Positions 1 to 10,749 of a stretch of DNA of 64,000 nucleotides are shown piece after piece. The stretch comes from Seiridium cupressi (lineage: Eukaryota; Ascomycota; Sordariomycetes; Amphisphaeriales; Sporocadaceae), in contig JARVKI010000022.1 in NCBI GenBank assembly GCA_036674765.1, positions 124,001 to 188,000 on the forward strand. The letters are read 5' to 3'. The notes under the pieces were generated by a model. It saw only the letters and a list, made by a program, of their open reading frames with translations. It ran no database searches and was not told the DNA's origin. The number at the start of each line of letters is the position of its first letter. Position 1 is the stretch's first letter. Made by a program: the position numbers and the translations under genes.

Positions 1-802
1 AGGACGCTCCAGAGCCTCGTCTCGAGTCCATGATCAGCAATCATCTACACTCTATCAGGTTGGTTCATGTGAGAAGAGTGCCCTGGCCCGGCAACAGGGC
101 AGACCGTAACGGGTACAATTCAACTCGTTACATGCCCCGTTGATTGCTGTCATTCTTGTCACACTTGCTCGACACAGCGATCAATCTTGGCGTAGCGACT
201 ACATGTGTCGGATCGGACGCGGCAAATCAAGTCGGGCCAAAAGCCAGACAAGAAGCCCTGTGTCAATATGAGCATTGGGCTCATCAATTGTGCCCGACGC
301 TGCTGTGGCTGCCTTTGTGTCTATTACACAGAGAGTAAGGGATCATTTCGTACTAGGAGCTATGTTTCGGCTTGTCGGCCGTTGGGTAGTTAGCCTAAAA
401 TACTAGTTAGAGTTTCGGAGGAACACACTGCTGTCAACCATCTAGCAGGTTTTTGTGCAGTCCGTATGATCGCTCTTTAGCAGTTGTCCGGCTGTTTTGG
501 GACGTCCATGTGTATGGGAGGGATGCTCATTGGCTGTGCTAACAGTACATTGTATGTCATGTATTCCTGAACCCCTGGATTGCTGGGGCCCAGTGGCCCG
601 GCTCCCGAGGTCTAAGCACTAGTCCAATTGGACAATCGGGCATTGGAGATTTTCCAGATCAGGAGCTGGGGTAGCTCCACGGCACGGCATCGTCACGTCA
701 AGTCGTTCATCTGCCACGCTTGGGCTCTTCGCTCGAACCACAGCCCCGGGCCACGACGACATCGCCTTTTCGCAACCTCTGCCTCCGCTTCCCCACGCGT
801 CA
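1..802. other. Gene-free left edge
   Basis: The only open frames here are short, overlap on both strands and lack any recognisable domain. No tRNA or rRNA signature was seen. The right end is the probable promoter and leader of the gene that starts at 803. Confidence 0.5.
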
Positions 803-2203
803 ATGTCGCTGGCCACTTTGGGCAGATCCAGCGCCATGCGCCGACCCGCCTATCCCCCCAGACAAGCTACCGTCTGTCTCATCTGCGATGCCCTCTCCGT
901 CCGGCGCCCAGACAAGGCCAAGGCCTTGTTCAGCACGCGGGCCGTCTCGAAACCTCGACCAACACCGACTCGGGGCGCGCAGAGTGTCAACCTCAAAGCC
1001 GCAGCGAACGGAAGCCGACCGAGATGGCTGGCATCCCAGACTAGTGACCGCACAGCTGGGGGTTCTGCAAATGGGCCCCAGACCGACATGGGAGCTGTGG
1101 ACCGACGGCCGCCAGTCCCCAAACCGGCAGGCAAAGAACTCTCATCGCTGACGGACATGATGGCGTATATTGGGAATAGCAAAGCCAAGGTCGTGGAACA
1201 CAGAGGGCTCCCATCCGAGGCCGAGACGAGCGCCGCTTTGCGAGCTTGTCAAACTGTAGCCGATTATATCATGGACGAATCCGTACAACCACAAATCACC
1301 CATATGATCAACGAAACGGACTCGGCCGCCTCGAATCTATTATCTTTGGACTCGAACGGCCGAAAGGCCCCGGCGGCATCACCGTCGGAGGAGGAGCCTG
1401 GAACTAGTCCTAGAAACGCCTTGATATCTGTCCAACTCCGCCAGACGATTGACAAAATATCCGAGGCTGCATATGTTACGCTGGCGCACCCGACCGTTTT
1501 TATCACGTCAAGCTTGCTGCGGCAGTACGTCAAGGTGCAGGCGACCTTGGGTAAGCCCGAAACACTACCTCGTGCATTTCAACTCTATGCTTCCAAGCCC
1601 GTGCCCAAGAAGGCCTCAGGGTCTATCCAGTACACAAGACAAAATCCCAAGAAAGCATCCAACGCCGTAGACAGCGAGGTCGCTGAAATGGCCCTTGACA
1701 CGGCGATTGATGCCAAGAACTTGGACGCTGCTGTGGGAATCATCGAGAATACATATACGACAACGGCCTTTATCCGATCTAAACTTCTACGCAAAACGAC
1801 GCTTCCCATAGCAACGTTTGCGGCGACGCCTTTGGCGGCATATGCGCTGGCAAGGAACTTCTCAGTGTTCCAAGACGCCATGGATACCGCTACGGCAACT
1901 AACGTGGCTTTTGCCGGCATTCTGGCCTACGTCGGATTCACAGCGTCAATAGGCTTCGTCGCAGCGACAACAGCTAACGACCAGATGAAACGCGTCACCT
2001 GGGCGCCGGGAGTCGCCCTCCGCATGCGCTGGGTTAGGGAGGAGGAGAGGGCGGCGCTGGACAAGATTGCCTGCGCATGGGGATTCGCTGAGAAATGGCG
2101 CCAAGGCGAAGAAGAAGGTCCCGAGTGGGATGCGCTCCGCGAGTACATCGGGCAGAAAGGGATGGTGCTAGACCGGACCGAGCTAATGGAGGGGATGGAG
2201 TAG
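803..2203 (+). CDS. Putative mitochondrial two-helix membrane protein, function unknown
   Basis: This is a single uninterrupted 466-residue frame. The N-terminus is rich in Arg, Ser and Ala and almost free of acidic residues, as in a mitochondrial presequence. A low-complexity linker follows to about residue 120. The middle (about 120-330) is predicted helical. Two hydrophobic segments lie near residues 331-350 and 367-391, separated by a short loop. A charged, Trp-containing tail follows, ending in a stretch rich in Glu and Met. This arrangement suggests an inner-membrane protein with both termini on one side, but that is inference. I do not recognise the family. The first in-frame ATG was used; Met12 is an alternative start. 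No intron is needed. The next gene lies 926 bp downstream on the same strand. Confidence 0.75.
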   Translation: MSLATLGRSSAMRRPAYPPRQATVCLICDALSVRRPDKAKALFSTRAVSKPRPTPTRGAQSVNLKAAANGSRPRWLASQTSDRTAGGSANGPQTDMGAVDRRPPVPKPAGKELSSLTDMMAYIGNSKAKVVEHRGLPSEAETSAALRACQTVADYIMDESVQPQITHMINETDSAASNLLSLDSNGRKAPAASPSEEEPGTSPRNALISVQLRQTIDKISEAAYVTLAHPTVFITSSLLRQYVKVQATLGKPETLPRAFQLYASKPVPKKASGSIQYTRQNPKKASNAVDSEVAEMALDTAIDAKNLDAAVGIIENTYTTTAFIRSKLLRKTTLPIATFAATPLAAYALARNFSVFQDAMDTATATNVAFAGILAYVGFTASIGFVAATTANDQMKRVTWAPGVALRMRWVREEERAALDKIACAWGFAEKWRQGEEEGPEWDALREYIGQKGMVLDRTELMEGME

Positions 2204-3129
2204 TCGCAGAAGCTTATCAGCGCCGCACCAGGCACGAAATGATATCGGGGCCAAGGCGACTCAAAATCGGTATTGTTCACATAGGCACACGCTTGGAATG
2301 ACCAGAAACCTAGGTCCTCCCGTCATCACTTGGCATACGCTGCTTGGGTAGATGTCTCGAGCTGCCCCGTTGGATGGAATTCTATATTCCGTTATAGCGA
2401 CATGTTCAAAATAGAATAAGGAAAAAGCCCGATAGCTCGCCGACTATCCTACAATTGGGACCAATTGAGTAACGCATCACCTCCACGGGTCGAGTAACGC
2501 GAACCTTGTCTCGTGAATGACTAGAAAGAAGATGCAGCCGGCCACCCAAGGGTGTTCCTGGTCACCGACAGCTTTGGGTTTATTTCACACGGCGTCTTCC
2601 ATCATTTTTCGCCAAGGGCTGATCGACGGTGTTGTTTCACTCCGTCTCAGCCGCCAAGCAACGACAAGAGCTACTATCTATCGACATGATGTTGAGCAAT
2701 CACAATACAATGGATCTCACCATCAGTTTTGCCGTCATCTGCAGCACTTGCTGCGACTACCCACTCTGGCCCGTCTCGGCATGGTGAAGCACAGTCGTCC
2801 GCGATGCAGCCCAATGGCCAGAGTCCTCTTGGGAAGGTTCCACTCTACCATGGTTCATCATCGCCCTTCCCGTATACAACTACCCACGAGGCGCCTGCTT
2901 GCAGTGACACTCGTCCACTGTACTTGCACAGTCGTGGTCAGCTCGGTTTTTTTTTTTTTTGGAAGTCTATATTATCGCCGCGTCCTCCCACTTTTTCTTT
3001 CTCTCGCCCTTTAAATACCAACGGCTTTCTTCTGGAACTCTATAATCCAACGTCGGCTCCTGGCATTGGCCTTCCATAGCCAGCATTGTTACTCTGTATG
3101 GATTATTATCGTCCTTACCAATCAACATC
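2204..3129. other. Intergenic region with T-tract
   Basis: No supported gene. A 14-base T run at 2947-2960 and CT-rich sequence with a TTTAAATA element at about 3011 precede the next start, consistent with a fungal core promoter. Confidence 0.5.
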
Positions 3130-4184
3130 ATGGCCACCACAACCTCCGCAGTTACCTACACCACCGCCGCTGCGAAAGTCATCGACGAGGCAAAATGCCA
3201 GCACTACGCCCATTTCACGCATGAGCTAGACCGCATCCATTTCGATGCTCTGTATTGGTCGTTGTTCTTCTTTGTAATAGGGACCCTATTCGTTGCCTCG
3301 TGGATCTATCAATCGTAAGGATCAATTTGCTCGCACCCCACTGCCCCTTTCACCCCATGGGGGATATCTTACATTTCTTGCCCTTTTTGCGGATCGGGTA
3401 TCCACTGACCGGCTTCATAGAGCCATGAAATATGCGGAACAACCTAATCATGACAAGGCCGAACTAAATCGAAAACTAAAGATGGCCATGGCCTATACCT
3501 TTGTTTTGTTCCTTGTGGCCGGTATCGCTGTGGTTATCGAAGTCTTTAGCCTACTGGCCTTGCAGTTTTGCGACGGGGAGGACTTGATGTCCCTCTACTG
3601 GTCGACATGGACCATGCTTCAACTAGGGGCCGAAATCGCCATCCTCGGCGTCGTTCTGGCATTGTACCACGCGCTCTTTGATATCAAGCACCCGTGAGTT
3701 CGATCCCTGACTATCGCATGATCTTTTCTATCTGATTCGGCCGTACTAATATACGCCATTCAGGAAGTGGGCGCTCGCGCTTGGAACGCCCGTCCTGGTC
3801 GTTGCTGGATTTGGTCATGTCATCCCGATATTATTCCATAAAGCGGCGAAGAAACTCAAGGTTAAGCACAAGGAAAGGAGGATGTCTAGGAGCGTCTCGG
3901 GGGACATGACCAACGAAAAGACGAACACCTCATCGGCTCCCAGTATCAGCCCCACAGTCGAACAACGTTCTCGAGCCAGCAGCACCACACCCGCGTCAGC
4001 CAACAAGCAATCGCTGCCAGGTTCAGTGACGTTCGAAATCGACGTTGGTGGCAACGATTCTGTAATCAGCAACTGGCCTAGTTTTGTCCGTATAGAAAAC
4101 GGCAAGGCTATTATTCGGGCAACTATGCGAAAGGACGACTTTGATTTGGAGGCCCAGCAACCGGGTCCAAGTAGCAGGGCCTGA
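3130..4184 (+). CDS. Four-helix membrane protein, function unknown
   Basis: Three exons are inferred at 3130-3314, 3421-3693 and 3764-4184, giving 292 residues. The introns have GTAAGG/TAG and GTGAGT/CAG borders, and the second contains a perfect TACTAAT branch sequence. Reading frame is kept across both junctions. Hydrophobic helices lie near residues 44-61, 83-111, 125-147 and 155-177. After the last helix comes a Lys/Arg-rich cytosolic-type segment, then a Ser/Thr-rich disordered tail with an acidic end. There is no obvious signal peptide. I do not recognise the family; the topology resembles many small fungal plasma-membrane or vacuolar proteins. Function is unknown. Confidence 0.75.
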
Positions 4185-4904
4185 TCACGATAGCGGCTAT
4201 ACGCGATTTATTTTACGAAAAGGGATGTGTCATGGTTTTCCCGGGGTATCATTGTGGCGTTTAGCATTGGGATGGTGATTCAAACGATAGATACGCTTGT
4301 TAGCGGATTAAGTGAGCGGCACAACTGCCTCGTTGAGGACCAAATTAGCACTGGGAAGATCAGGGAAAATACTACCGAGGCCGCAGAATTAAGGATTGCG
4401 CGGGACACGAAGCGATCATGAACGATCTGTATGATTTAGAACAGACAGATGACAGCTAGAACTATCATGGAAATCTAGACCATGAGATACGAACTCTGCC
4501 TCAGTGGATCTGAATAAGAACTCCTTTTTCGGACGTTATTACAACGGATTTACAGGGTGCTATGCAAATACCCTGGGCAAGCCCTCGCTGCCACTCTACC
4601 TTTCCATTGCTTACCCGCGGCCGGGAGTTCTGGGTTCATGCAGAGGATCTAGATAAGCCAAGAAACAATCGTCATCAAGGGTGAGAAAGAAAAAGAAATT
4701 CCAGGACTGCCGGCTTACCCTCCCTTCCCACGTGCATACCGGCTGACTGCCGAACGGTCAGGCTGTCGACCGGTTAAAACGTCGGGATAGGCGCACTGCA
4801 GACGTAGCCAAGACTCCCCGAGACCCTTGGCCCCGGGAAGCTGCCTAGGCAGAACCCATTGAGCGTCGACAGGCCAAGCTGCCATGTTCAGTACTTTTGA
4901 GCTT

Positions 4905-4928
4905 GGCTGAATGGCTGAATGGCTGAAT
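4905..4928. repeat. Three-copy 8-bp tandem repeat (GGCTGAAT)
   Basis: Three perfect head-to-tail copies of GGCTGAAT. It is non-coding and looks like a simple minisatellite. Confidence 0.85.
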
Positions 4929-5608
4929 GGGAACTGTCAGAAATGCTTGGGCATCAAACTAGTGCTTGCTACTCGCGCAGGGAAAGGAGGCGTTGGGATA
5001 CAAGTAAAACCCCGGAGCCGCGATCAATCTCTACGTTCTGCGCCTTTGCTTGGTATTGCTTACACGCGCGGAGGTTACGGAGTCGTGTTGTGGGCTCTCC
5101 CGCAGCTCTTGGGACAGTCTTGGTATGGAGCTTGTGCTCCATACTAACGACTAATGATTATAAGCAACAACACGGTAGTTGCGAACCTCTTCCCGGGCCC
5201 GCGCCCAGAATCGCCAAGGACGCCTTGTTGAGAGCAGTGACATAATCGATGGCGGGACGTCGGGGAACTCACATTGCTTATGTGGGCCAGGTTCTGGTCA
5301 GTGAGACACGGAGACTTGGCAGCACTGCTTAAAATTAAGGTCTTGAGACGGGCAGAGGCAAAGAAGAGAGAGAGAGAAGAATGAGAATGGATAATCGGCA
5401 TACAAAAAGCCGCGTCATCCACTGCGGCAATGGCGGTATTCTCTTTACACTACTAGTCTAGAGATAGACTCTCGTGAAACTAGGTATGCCAGTGGAAACG
5501 CTGGTGCCTGCTTGGTAAGTTGATTCGGTGGCTCTGACTTATCAGACAGCAGAGATGCCACCGTTGACTAGCGACTAGTTCTATCCATGACGGACTGCAC
5601 AGCCCCAT

Positions 5609-5632
5609 TTACAGGTAGGATTACAGGTAGGA
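5609..5632. repeat. Two-copy 12-bp direct repeat
   Basis: TTACAGGTAGGA occurs twice in tandem in non-coding DNA. Confidence 0.85.
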
Positions 5633-6098
5633 TAGGCGATCTGCACCAGACTTTTTTGGCCCTAGACGTTTCGGGCTCGCACGCAAGCCCAACTTCAGCT
5701 ACTTGTCGAAACCCCCAAGAGTCTAAGCTTTGTAATTGCCGACCGCCCTAACCAGGCCAAGTACTTCCAAGGCGTACTTTTCTTCGTCCACTGCCCAGCG
5801 CAACAGCAAAAGTGTAATAAGATTTCCCTGGCCGCTTTTTTCGCCTGACTCGCAATACCAAGCGTACCAAGACTGGCGGAAGATGCCTTTCCCGCTGATA
5901 AGGTGCTCCGCGGCTTCTTGGCGTTCTACGTGCAAGATCATGTGCTTTGGCTGCAATCAATCCATTCCGGGAGTCCTAGACAGCGTCACCATGGTAGCAA
6001 CAGGGGCGGCTCTATGGTCCTATGGAGGGAAGATGTGAGCTGCAGCTATTAGAGTGTACCATATGATGGCGTACAGGACTAAGAGCAATACGGCCGAG

Positions 6099-7198
6099 TT
6101 ACGCCTTCCCAGCTCGTCCAACCTGCAGAATTTCGCCAGTCAGGCGGTCATCGCTGCGTAGGACCGGCCAGCTGGCCCCGTCTGCCTTGTAGAGGTTGAC
6201 TTCTAGCTTTGTGCCAAAGATCTTGAACGTGCTCTTCTCTGTGTCGATCTTGCCGAAGAGTGGGACGGTGGTCTTGTACCTCTTGGGAGCTGCATCGGTG
6301 GTGGGTAAGTCCAGTACCAGAGTTTGGGCCTCAAACTCGACCGTGGCCTTGGAACTGTCGATCTTCTTGAGGAAGAAGGACACGATTATTGTGCTGGGGG
6401 TCTGGTAGAAGTCGTGCCGCACCGTGTCCAGTTGCTCCTCCGTGCTAGCGTTCTTCTTCTTGTCCTCGCCTGAGCCAATGAAGAGGTGTCTCGCCGATGT
6501 CTTGCAGCCCTCGATCCGCATGAATTCGTCGAATTCCAGCACGCGCCGCTTGCAGCAGGTGTAGCCCTTGCTGCCTTCGTGGAAGATGGGTGCTCCGGGG
6601 TGGTGCACGCAGTTTTCCTGGTCTGACCGGGATTGACCCTTCTTGTAGGTGGCGTTGCATCCCTTCCGCCTGCATGTCTTGCCATCTGGGATCTCTACGG
6701 ACGGCTCATCGTCCTCGGACTCGGGCGGCGGAGGTGGTGCGGTGGGTGCGGGCTGAGGCGCGAGGGGAGCACGTCCAGGCACGTTCGCCGGAGCCTCGGA
6801 CAGCTTTGCAGAGAGCGACGCGGCTTCTGCAGCCGCTGTGTCTCCAGTCTTCTTCTCGATGTCGGGAGGGAGGTCGGTTGTGCTGTGCTTGCCCTCTGTG
6901 CAGGGTGGGATGGCCAGGAACTCGTCAAAGGTCAGGACGCGGGGCTTGCAGCATTTCCATCCTGGCATAGGTTCTCAGCATCTTGGCTCGCGTATACATG
7001 CATATTGTGATGAGTGGCTAGCACTGTCTTGGAGGAAAACCGCCCGTTGGGGACCTTGAGGGCCCCGTGTGGTTCCGCCGCTTGCAACTCACCTTTCTGC
7101 CCCTCATGAAAGACGGGCGGGCCTGGGTGGTATGTACAGACCTCGTCCGGGTCGGTGTACGTCTTGCCGCAACCCTTGTGAACACACTTCTGAGCCAT
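6099..7198 (-). CDS. CHORD-CS domain protein (Hsp90 co-chaperone, Rar1/CHORDC1-like)
   Basis: Exons at 7198-7093 and 6961-6099 give 322 residues. The 131 bp intron (GTGAGT...CAG) interrupts the first CHORD domain, and splicing restores its Cys/His pattern exactly. Domains in order are CHORD1 (about 4-63), a Pro-rich acidic linker, CHORD2 (about 132-194) and a CS domain (about 215-305). Each CHORD has the CxxxxC...CxxHPGxPxFHEG...CC pattern that binds two zinc ions. The order CHORD-CHORD-CS matches animal CHORDC1/morgana rather than plant RAR1, which lacks CS. Family members bind Hsp90 and Sgt1 in the cytosol. The ATG starts the first CHORD directly and is unambiguous. The gene is divergent from a glutaredoxin-like gene 602 bp away. 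Confidence 0.93.
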
Positions 7199-7800
7199 GG
7201 TGATGACTGCTCAAGCTTTACGAGTGATCGCAACCCGAGTGGGATGTATTTTTCAAGGTGTCTGGTTTCGTCGGTGCTCGGGACTGCAATGGTCGGTCAC
7301 ACATGCGCTTCTATGAGCTTCTGTCGTTGGAGGGGACGAAAACCTGACCGCCTGCCTTGCTTGGTTAAGCCAGATGTGCGGATGACGTCGTAGCAGCGAG
7401 GGCCGATATTACCAATATGACACTGGTATCCAACGCCAACTGCTGTAAGTCTGGGAGCTAGGAGCAGGAGATTCGCTTCTTTGTGCAACTCCTTCTTTGG
7501 ATAGCAGAAGAGTTCGTCTGATTGTGCGGCCCAGGACATAAGCAGGGTCGCCAGCTGAGGGGTTCAACGCCCATTTGAGCTTGAGGCTCGGGGATTGGGG
7601 GCTAAAATGGCACGCTAGGACCACGGACGATCTGCTGCAAGGAACGCGGCGTGGTCTAGGTTGGGTCAAGAGTCGTACGATACCAAGCACTTATTCTTGA
7701 TCTCGGTTCTTGTCTATTGCTTGTTCCAACCGTCACTCCTGCCAGCCAAGCCGACCCAGTCGCCCGGTTTTCGACCATCAACTCCTGCCAGCCCTGCAAA
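7199..7800. promoter_or_regulatory. Divergent promoter between CHORD-CS and glutaredoxin-like genes
   Basis: About 600 bp separate the two start codons. Both genes must be driven from this stretch. I could not identify specific factor sites with confidence. Confidence 0.5.
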
Positions 7801-8233
7801 ATGCATGTCACCAGCAGGCTCTTACAGCACGCCTGTAGGATCACGCTCTTCACGCGCGAAAACTGCGGGCTTTGCGGCCAGGCCAAATCTGTGCTTTCAG
7901 ACGTCTGGGACCAGCGTCCTTTCGAATATAGAGAAGTCGACATCATCAAATCTCAACAGGTCCCTCGCTGGCGTGACCTGTACGAGTTTGACGTTCCTGT
8001 GGTATGTACTGTACTGCGCAATCAAGTTCCAACTGGACTCTATCGCCCTTGGCCCCTTTCAAACTGTCAAGTTTACTTACGTGCAATGCCTTCCGCCTTA
8101 GATTCACATCGACAAGGCTGCTGCGCCAGAGGAACAGCCGAAGCTTGCTTCTAAAGCCGCCAAGCTCATGCACAGGTTCACCGTAGAAGAAGTTCAGGCC
8201 AAGATGGACAACGTTGAGAAGGCGCGGGAATAG
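7801..8233 (+). CDS. Glutaredoxin-like small thioredoxin-fold protein (YDR286C/C5orf63 type)
   Basis: Exons at 7801-8001 and 8102-8233 give 110 residues; the 100 bp intron has GTATGT and TTAG borders and is in phase 0. The N-terminus has the pattern ITLFTRENCGLCGQAK, a beta strand followed by a CxxC redox motif and helix, as in the glutaredoxin-like (DUF836) family. The middle carries the VPRWRDLYEFDVPV-IHID segment, matching the cis-Pro strand of the fold. Yeast YDR286C and human C5orf63 are similar in size. An in-frame ATG at 7717 would add 28 residues; 7801 fits the family length better. Family members are thought to be oxidoreductases, but substrates are unknown. Confidence 0.88.
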
Positions 8234-8385
8234 ATCAAACTATCTCACATGGGCGAAAGCTCAAATCTAGTCGCTCCAACATATTTCTACGCCTATAATC
8301 GGACACTTGTCTATTCTTGGGACTCATAATTCTTCCTGTATCCTATTAACTCAACTACGGCCACTTCACCGCAGTCAACTCCAGC

Positions 8386-9507
8386 CTAATATTTTCCACC
8401 GGTGTGGGGCTTTTCCAAGCCTCGAGCAGTAGCCAGAGATACGGCCAGGGAAGACTGAAGGATAGTAGTATCTAGAGCAGCACTGATCACATCAAAACCC
8501 TTGTCTGCATATTTCTTTGCCTGCTCGGCACTGCTAGCGAAGAAGCCCGCCTTCTTCCCAGCCTCGTGGGTCGTGGTGAGTATGTGATCGATGGCTTGCT
8601 TCAACTCCGGCTTCATGATGCCATCAAGAATGGGATAGCCAATGTTATTGCCAAGGTCAAAGGGTCCAACGAAGAGAACATCAACGCCTGGAACCGCGGC
8701 AATTTCTCCAACCGCATCGAGAGCCTCTTGTGTCTCGATCTGCACCATCGTCACTAGGGATTCATTTGCCTTTTGCAGATACTCCGTCATGGTTGGAATG
8801 GGGTTGAAACGCTCCATGGAAAATGGAGATCCTAGACCTCTCTGCCCCTGAGGAGGGAATTTCGCCGCCGCGACGATTTTCTTGGCTTCCTCGGGAGTTC
8901 GGAGGAGCGGGATGAGAATCTTTAGTCACTGTCAAATTGAAGACCATGACGAAAGACGTGAGCCACTTACACCGTGCGCACCGGCGTCGAGAGCTCCTGG
9001 CGGGAATGTCAGTCATAGACTTCGCCTCCTCTCCTGGGGTCTTACGCTTGATCATCCAGCCGGCCATGTCGGGCAGCCTGACCAGAGGGCTGACACCACA
9101 GCTTGCGATTGCGGGCACGGCGTCGTGCATTGCAGCATCTACCGAAATCAGCACAGTCAAACACCAAGGACCGTACCACCCTAGGCCTCTCCATGCTCAT
9201 AGCCGTGAACCAATGGCGTCGGACTTCGGCCACACTTACCGTCGAGGTTGCCGTGCTCACAATCCACCATCACCCAGTCGACCCCAGCTCTAGCCAAAAT
9301 CCTGGAGACATTGGCGCCCGGAAGAGTCTGCCAAAGTCCCATTGAGGGTTTTCCCTTCAAGAGGGCATTCTTGATGGTACACCCTTGCAACATTTTGGAG
9401 TATTGCCGTCGAAGTCCGGAGTACCGTGAGAATGTCGTGGTGGATTTGGGGATTGAAGGACTCAATGATGCGCTTTTCAGGCTAGAAATTGCGGATCGGA
9501 AGGACAT
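8386..9507 (-). CDS. HpcH/HpaI-type aldolase, probably mitochondrial
   Basis: Four exons are inferred at 9507-9240, 9138-9046, 8996-8971 and 8919-8386, giving 306 residues. All introns are GT-AG (GTAAGT, GTAAGA and GTAAGT donors). Exon 3 is only 26 nt yet restores a continuous family pattern (RALDAGAHG-ILIPLLRTP). The core shows the HpcH/HpaI signature: a GLWQTLP strand, DWVMVDCEHG, a DAGAHG loop, QIET with the metal-binding Glu, and VLFVGPFDLGNNIG. These class II enzymes cleave 4-hydroxy-2-oxo acids with a divalent metal. The first 35 residues are rich in Ser/Arg with no acids, suggesting mitochondrial import. Substrate is unknown; sugar-derived 2-keto-3-deoxy acids are possible. The gene is divergent from a sugar transporter. 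Confidence 0.9.
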
Positions 9508-10749
9508 GGGAATTTTCAAATAACTGAGACTCGGTGCCCAAACGGCTGCTACCAAGCTGCAGCAAAGAAAATGGGGTAGAGTCTTATTGGGACGAGAGAC
9601 CGGATCGCCGGTACACTCACGGGTGATGTTGCATACAGTGACGGCCGTTAGGTGCGGGGTAGACCGTATATGTAGACCGTACAGCCGACATGCCGTACAA
9701 GTTAGGTAGTGAATCCTTCGGTTTCCGCCATAAAGACAGCATTTCACCGAGGTCTGTATCGATCATCCGATATCAGCCAACAGGCTATAGTCAGCGCCAT
9801 GTGGATGATGCCTGCTCACCAGGAATGAGACATATCCTGAACACTTTGGCCGACCGGCAAAAAGCAGGTCCAGAATGGGGCTTGTCGATAACATTATGTT
9901 CATCTACATGGAGTATATGACATATTCTGTGAACAATACAACCTAGAAGCAGGACTTCACTGTTCGGCATTCAACCGCTTCGCGAGAAATACCGCTTCCT
10001 ATGACAGAAATGCCTTCCGAATGGAATACCTCGTAAACGATGGGATCGCCTGGTGCACGCTTAGTATGCAATGTCGATTCAATCCTAAATACTATGGTTC
10101 TGTTTGCGACCTTTTGGGAAGCTTTTGTGACCTCGTATGTTTTGATGTCTTGCTCGCCCTCACACAAATAGTGGAACCTTCAAATGCAGCCATCTTCGCG
10201 AGATAATTCCTTTGTGTGGGTCGCGCACCAGGGTCACATTGACAAGACAGCCGTAGTGCCTGACCATGTCCCAGTCTTACGAGTCGCCCAGACGACGACA
10301 AAATCCTCAATCACTCAACAAGCATGGCTGTACTGTTCCCACAGATTTGCATCGTGTCGTGGTCGTAGCATCGGAGTTTCCTACTGGGGAGAAGTGCCAC
10401 TGCTAATGTCCACTCTAGCTATAGACTCTAGGTATGACTTTCGGCAAAATTTCCTTACTCGGCGAGCAAGCTTGTCCCTATTGGCTATCGGGCTGATGCG
10501 TCCGAAAACCGGACAGTGCTTGACTATCAGAGCCCCACCCCTTCTAGAGTTTGACACTCCAAAGGCGCTTATGCTGTACGCGGCACGAATTCACAGGACG
10601 CGGGTTTCTAATCGAAGACAGGACGAAGTTCCTCTTTCCTGCGAACTTATATCTAGCTCAAGCGATCGCCTTGACCGTTGAATTTATTCTTTGACTCAAT
10701 TCAAATACATACCTACCGCTTTCCATCTTTACTGGCAATACAGCACTGC
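9508..10749. promoter_or_regulatory. Divergent promoter region of aldolase and sugar transporter
   Basis: A 1.24 kb region separates two divergent starts. A 165-codon open frame at 10184-10681 has no domain and unlikely composition, so I treat it as chance. No other feature was seen. Confidence 0.45.

Larger units (their letters stand above)
4185..6098. other. 1.9 kb intergenic region
   Basis: No gene is supported. Short open frames near 4227, 4911, 5144 and 5736 lack domains and splice context. Two tandem repeats lie inside, at 4905-4928 and 5609-5632. Confidence 0.5.

Noticed and set aside
4227..4421. 64-codon frame after the four-helix gene
   Set aside because: Probably 3' UTR; one weak hydrophobic stretch only.
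4911..5245. Short overlapping open frames starting in the GGCTGAAT repeat
   Set aside because: They arise from the repeat and contain no conserved pattern.
10184..10681. 165-codon open frame between aldolase and transporter
   Set aside because: No domain, no splice context, composition like random translation; lies in a divergent promoter region.
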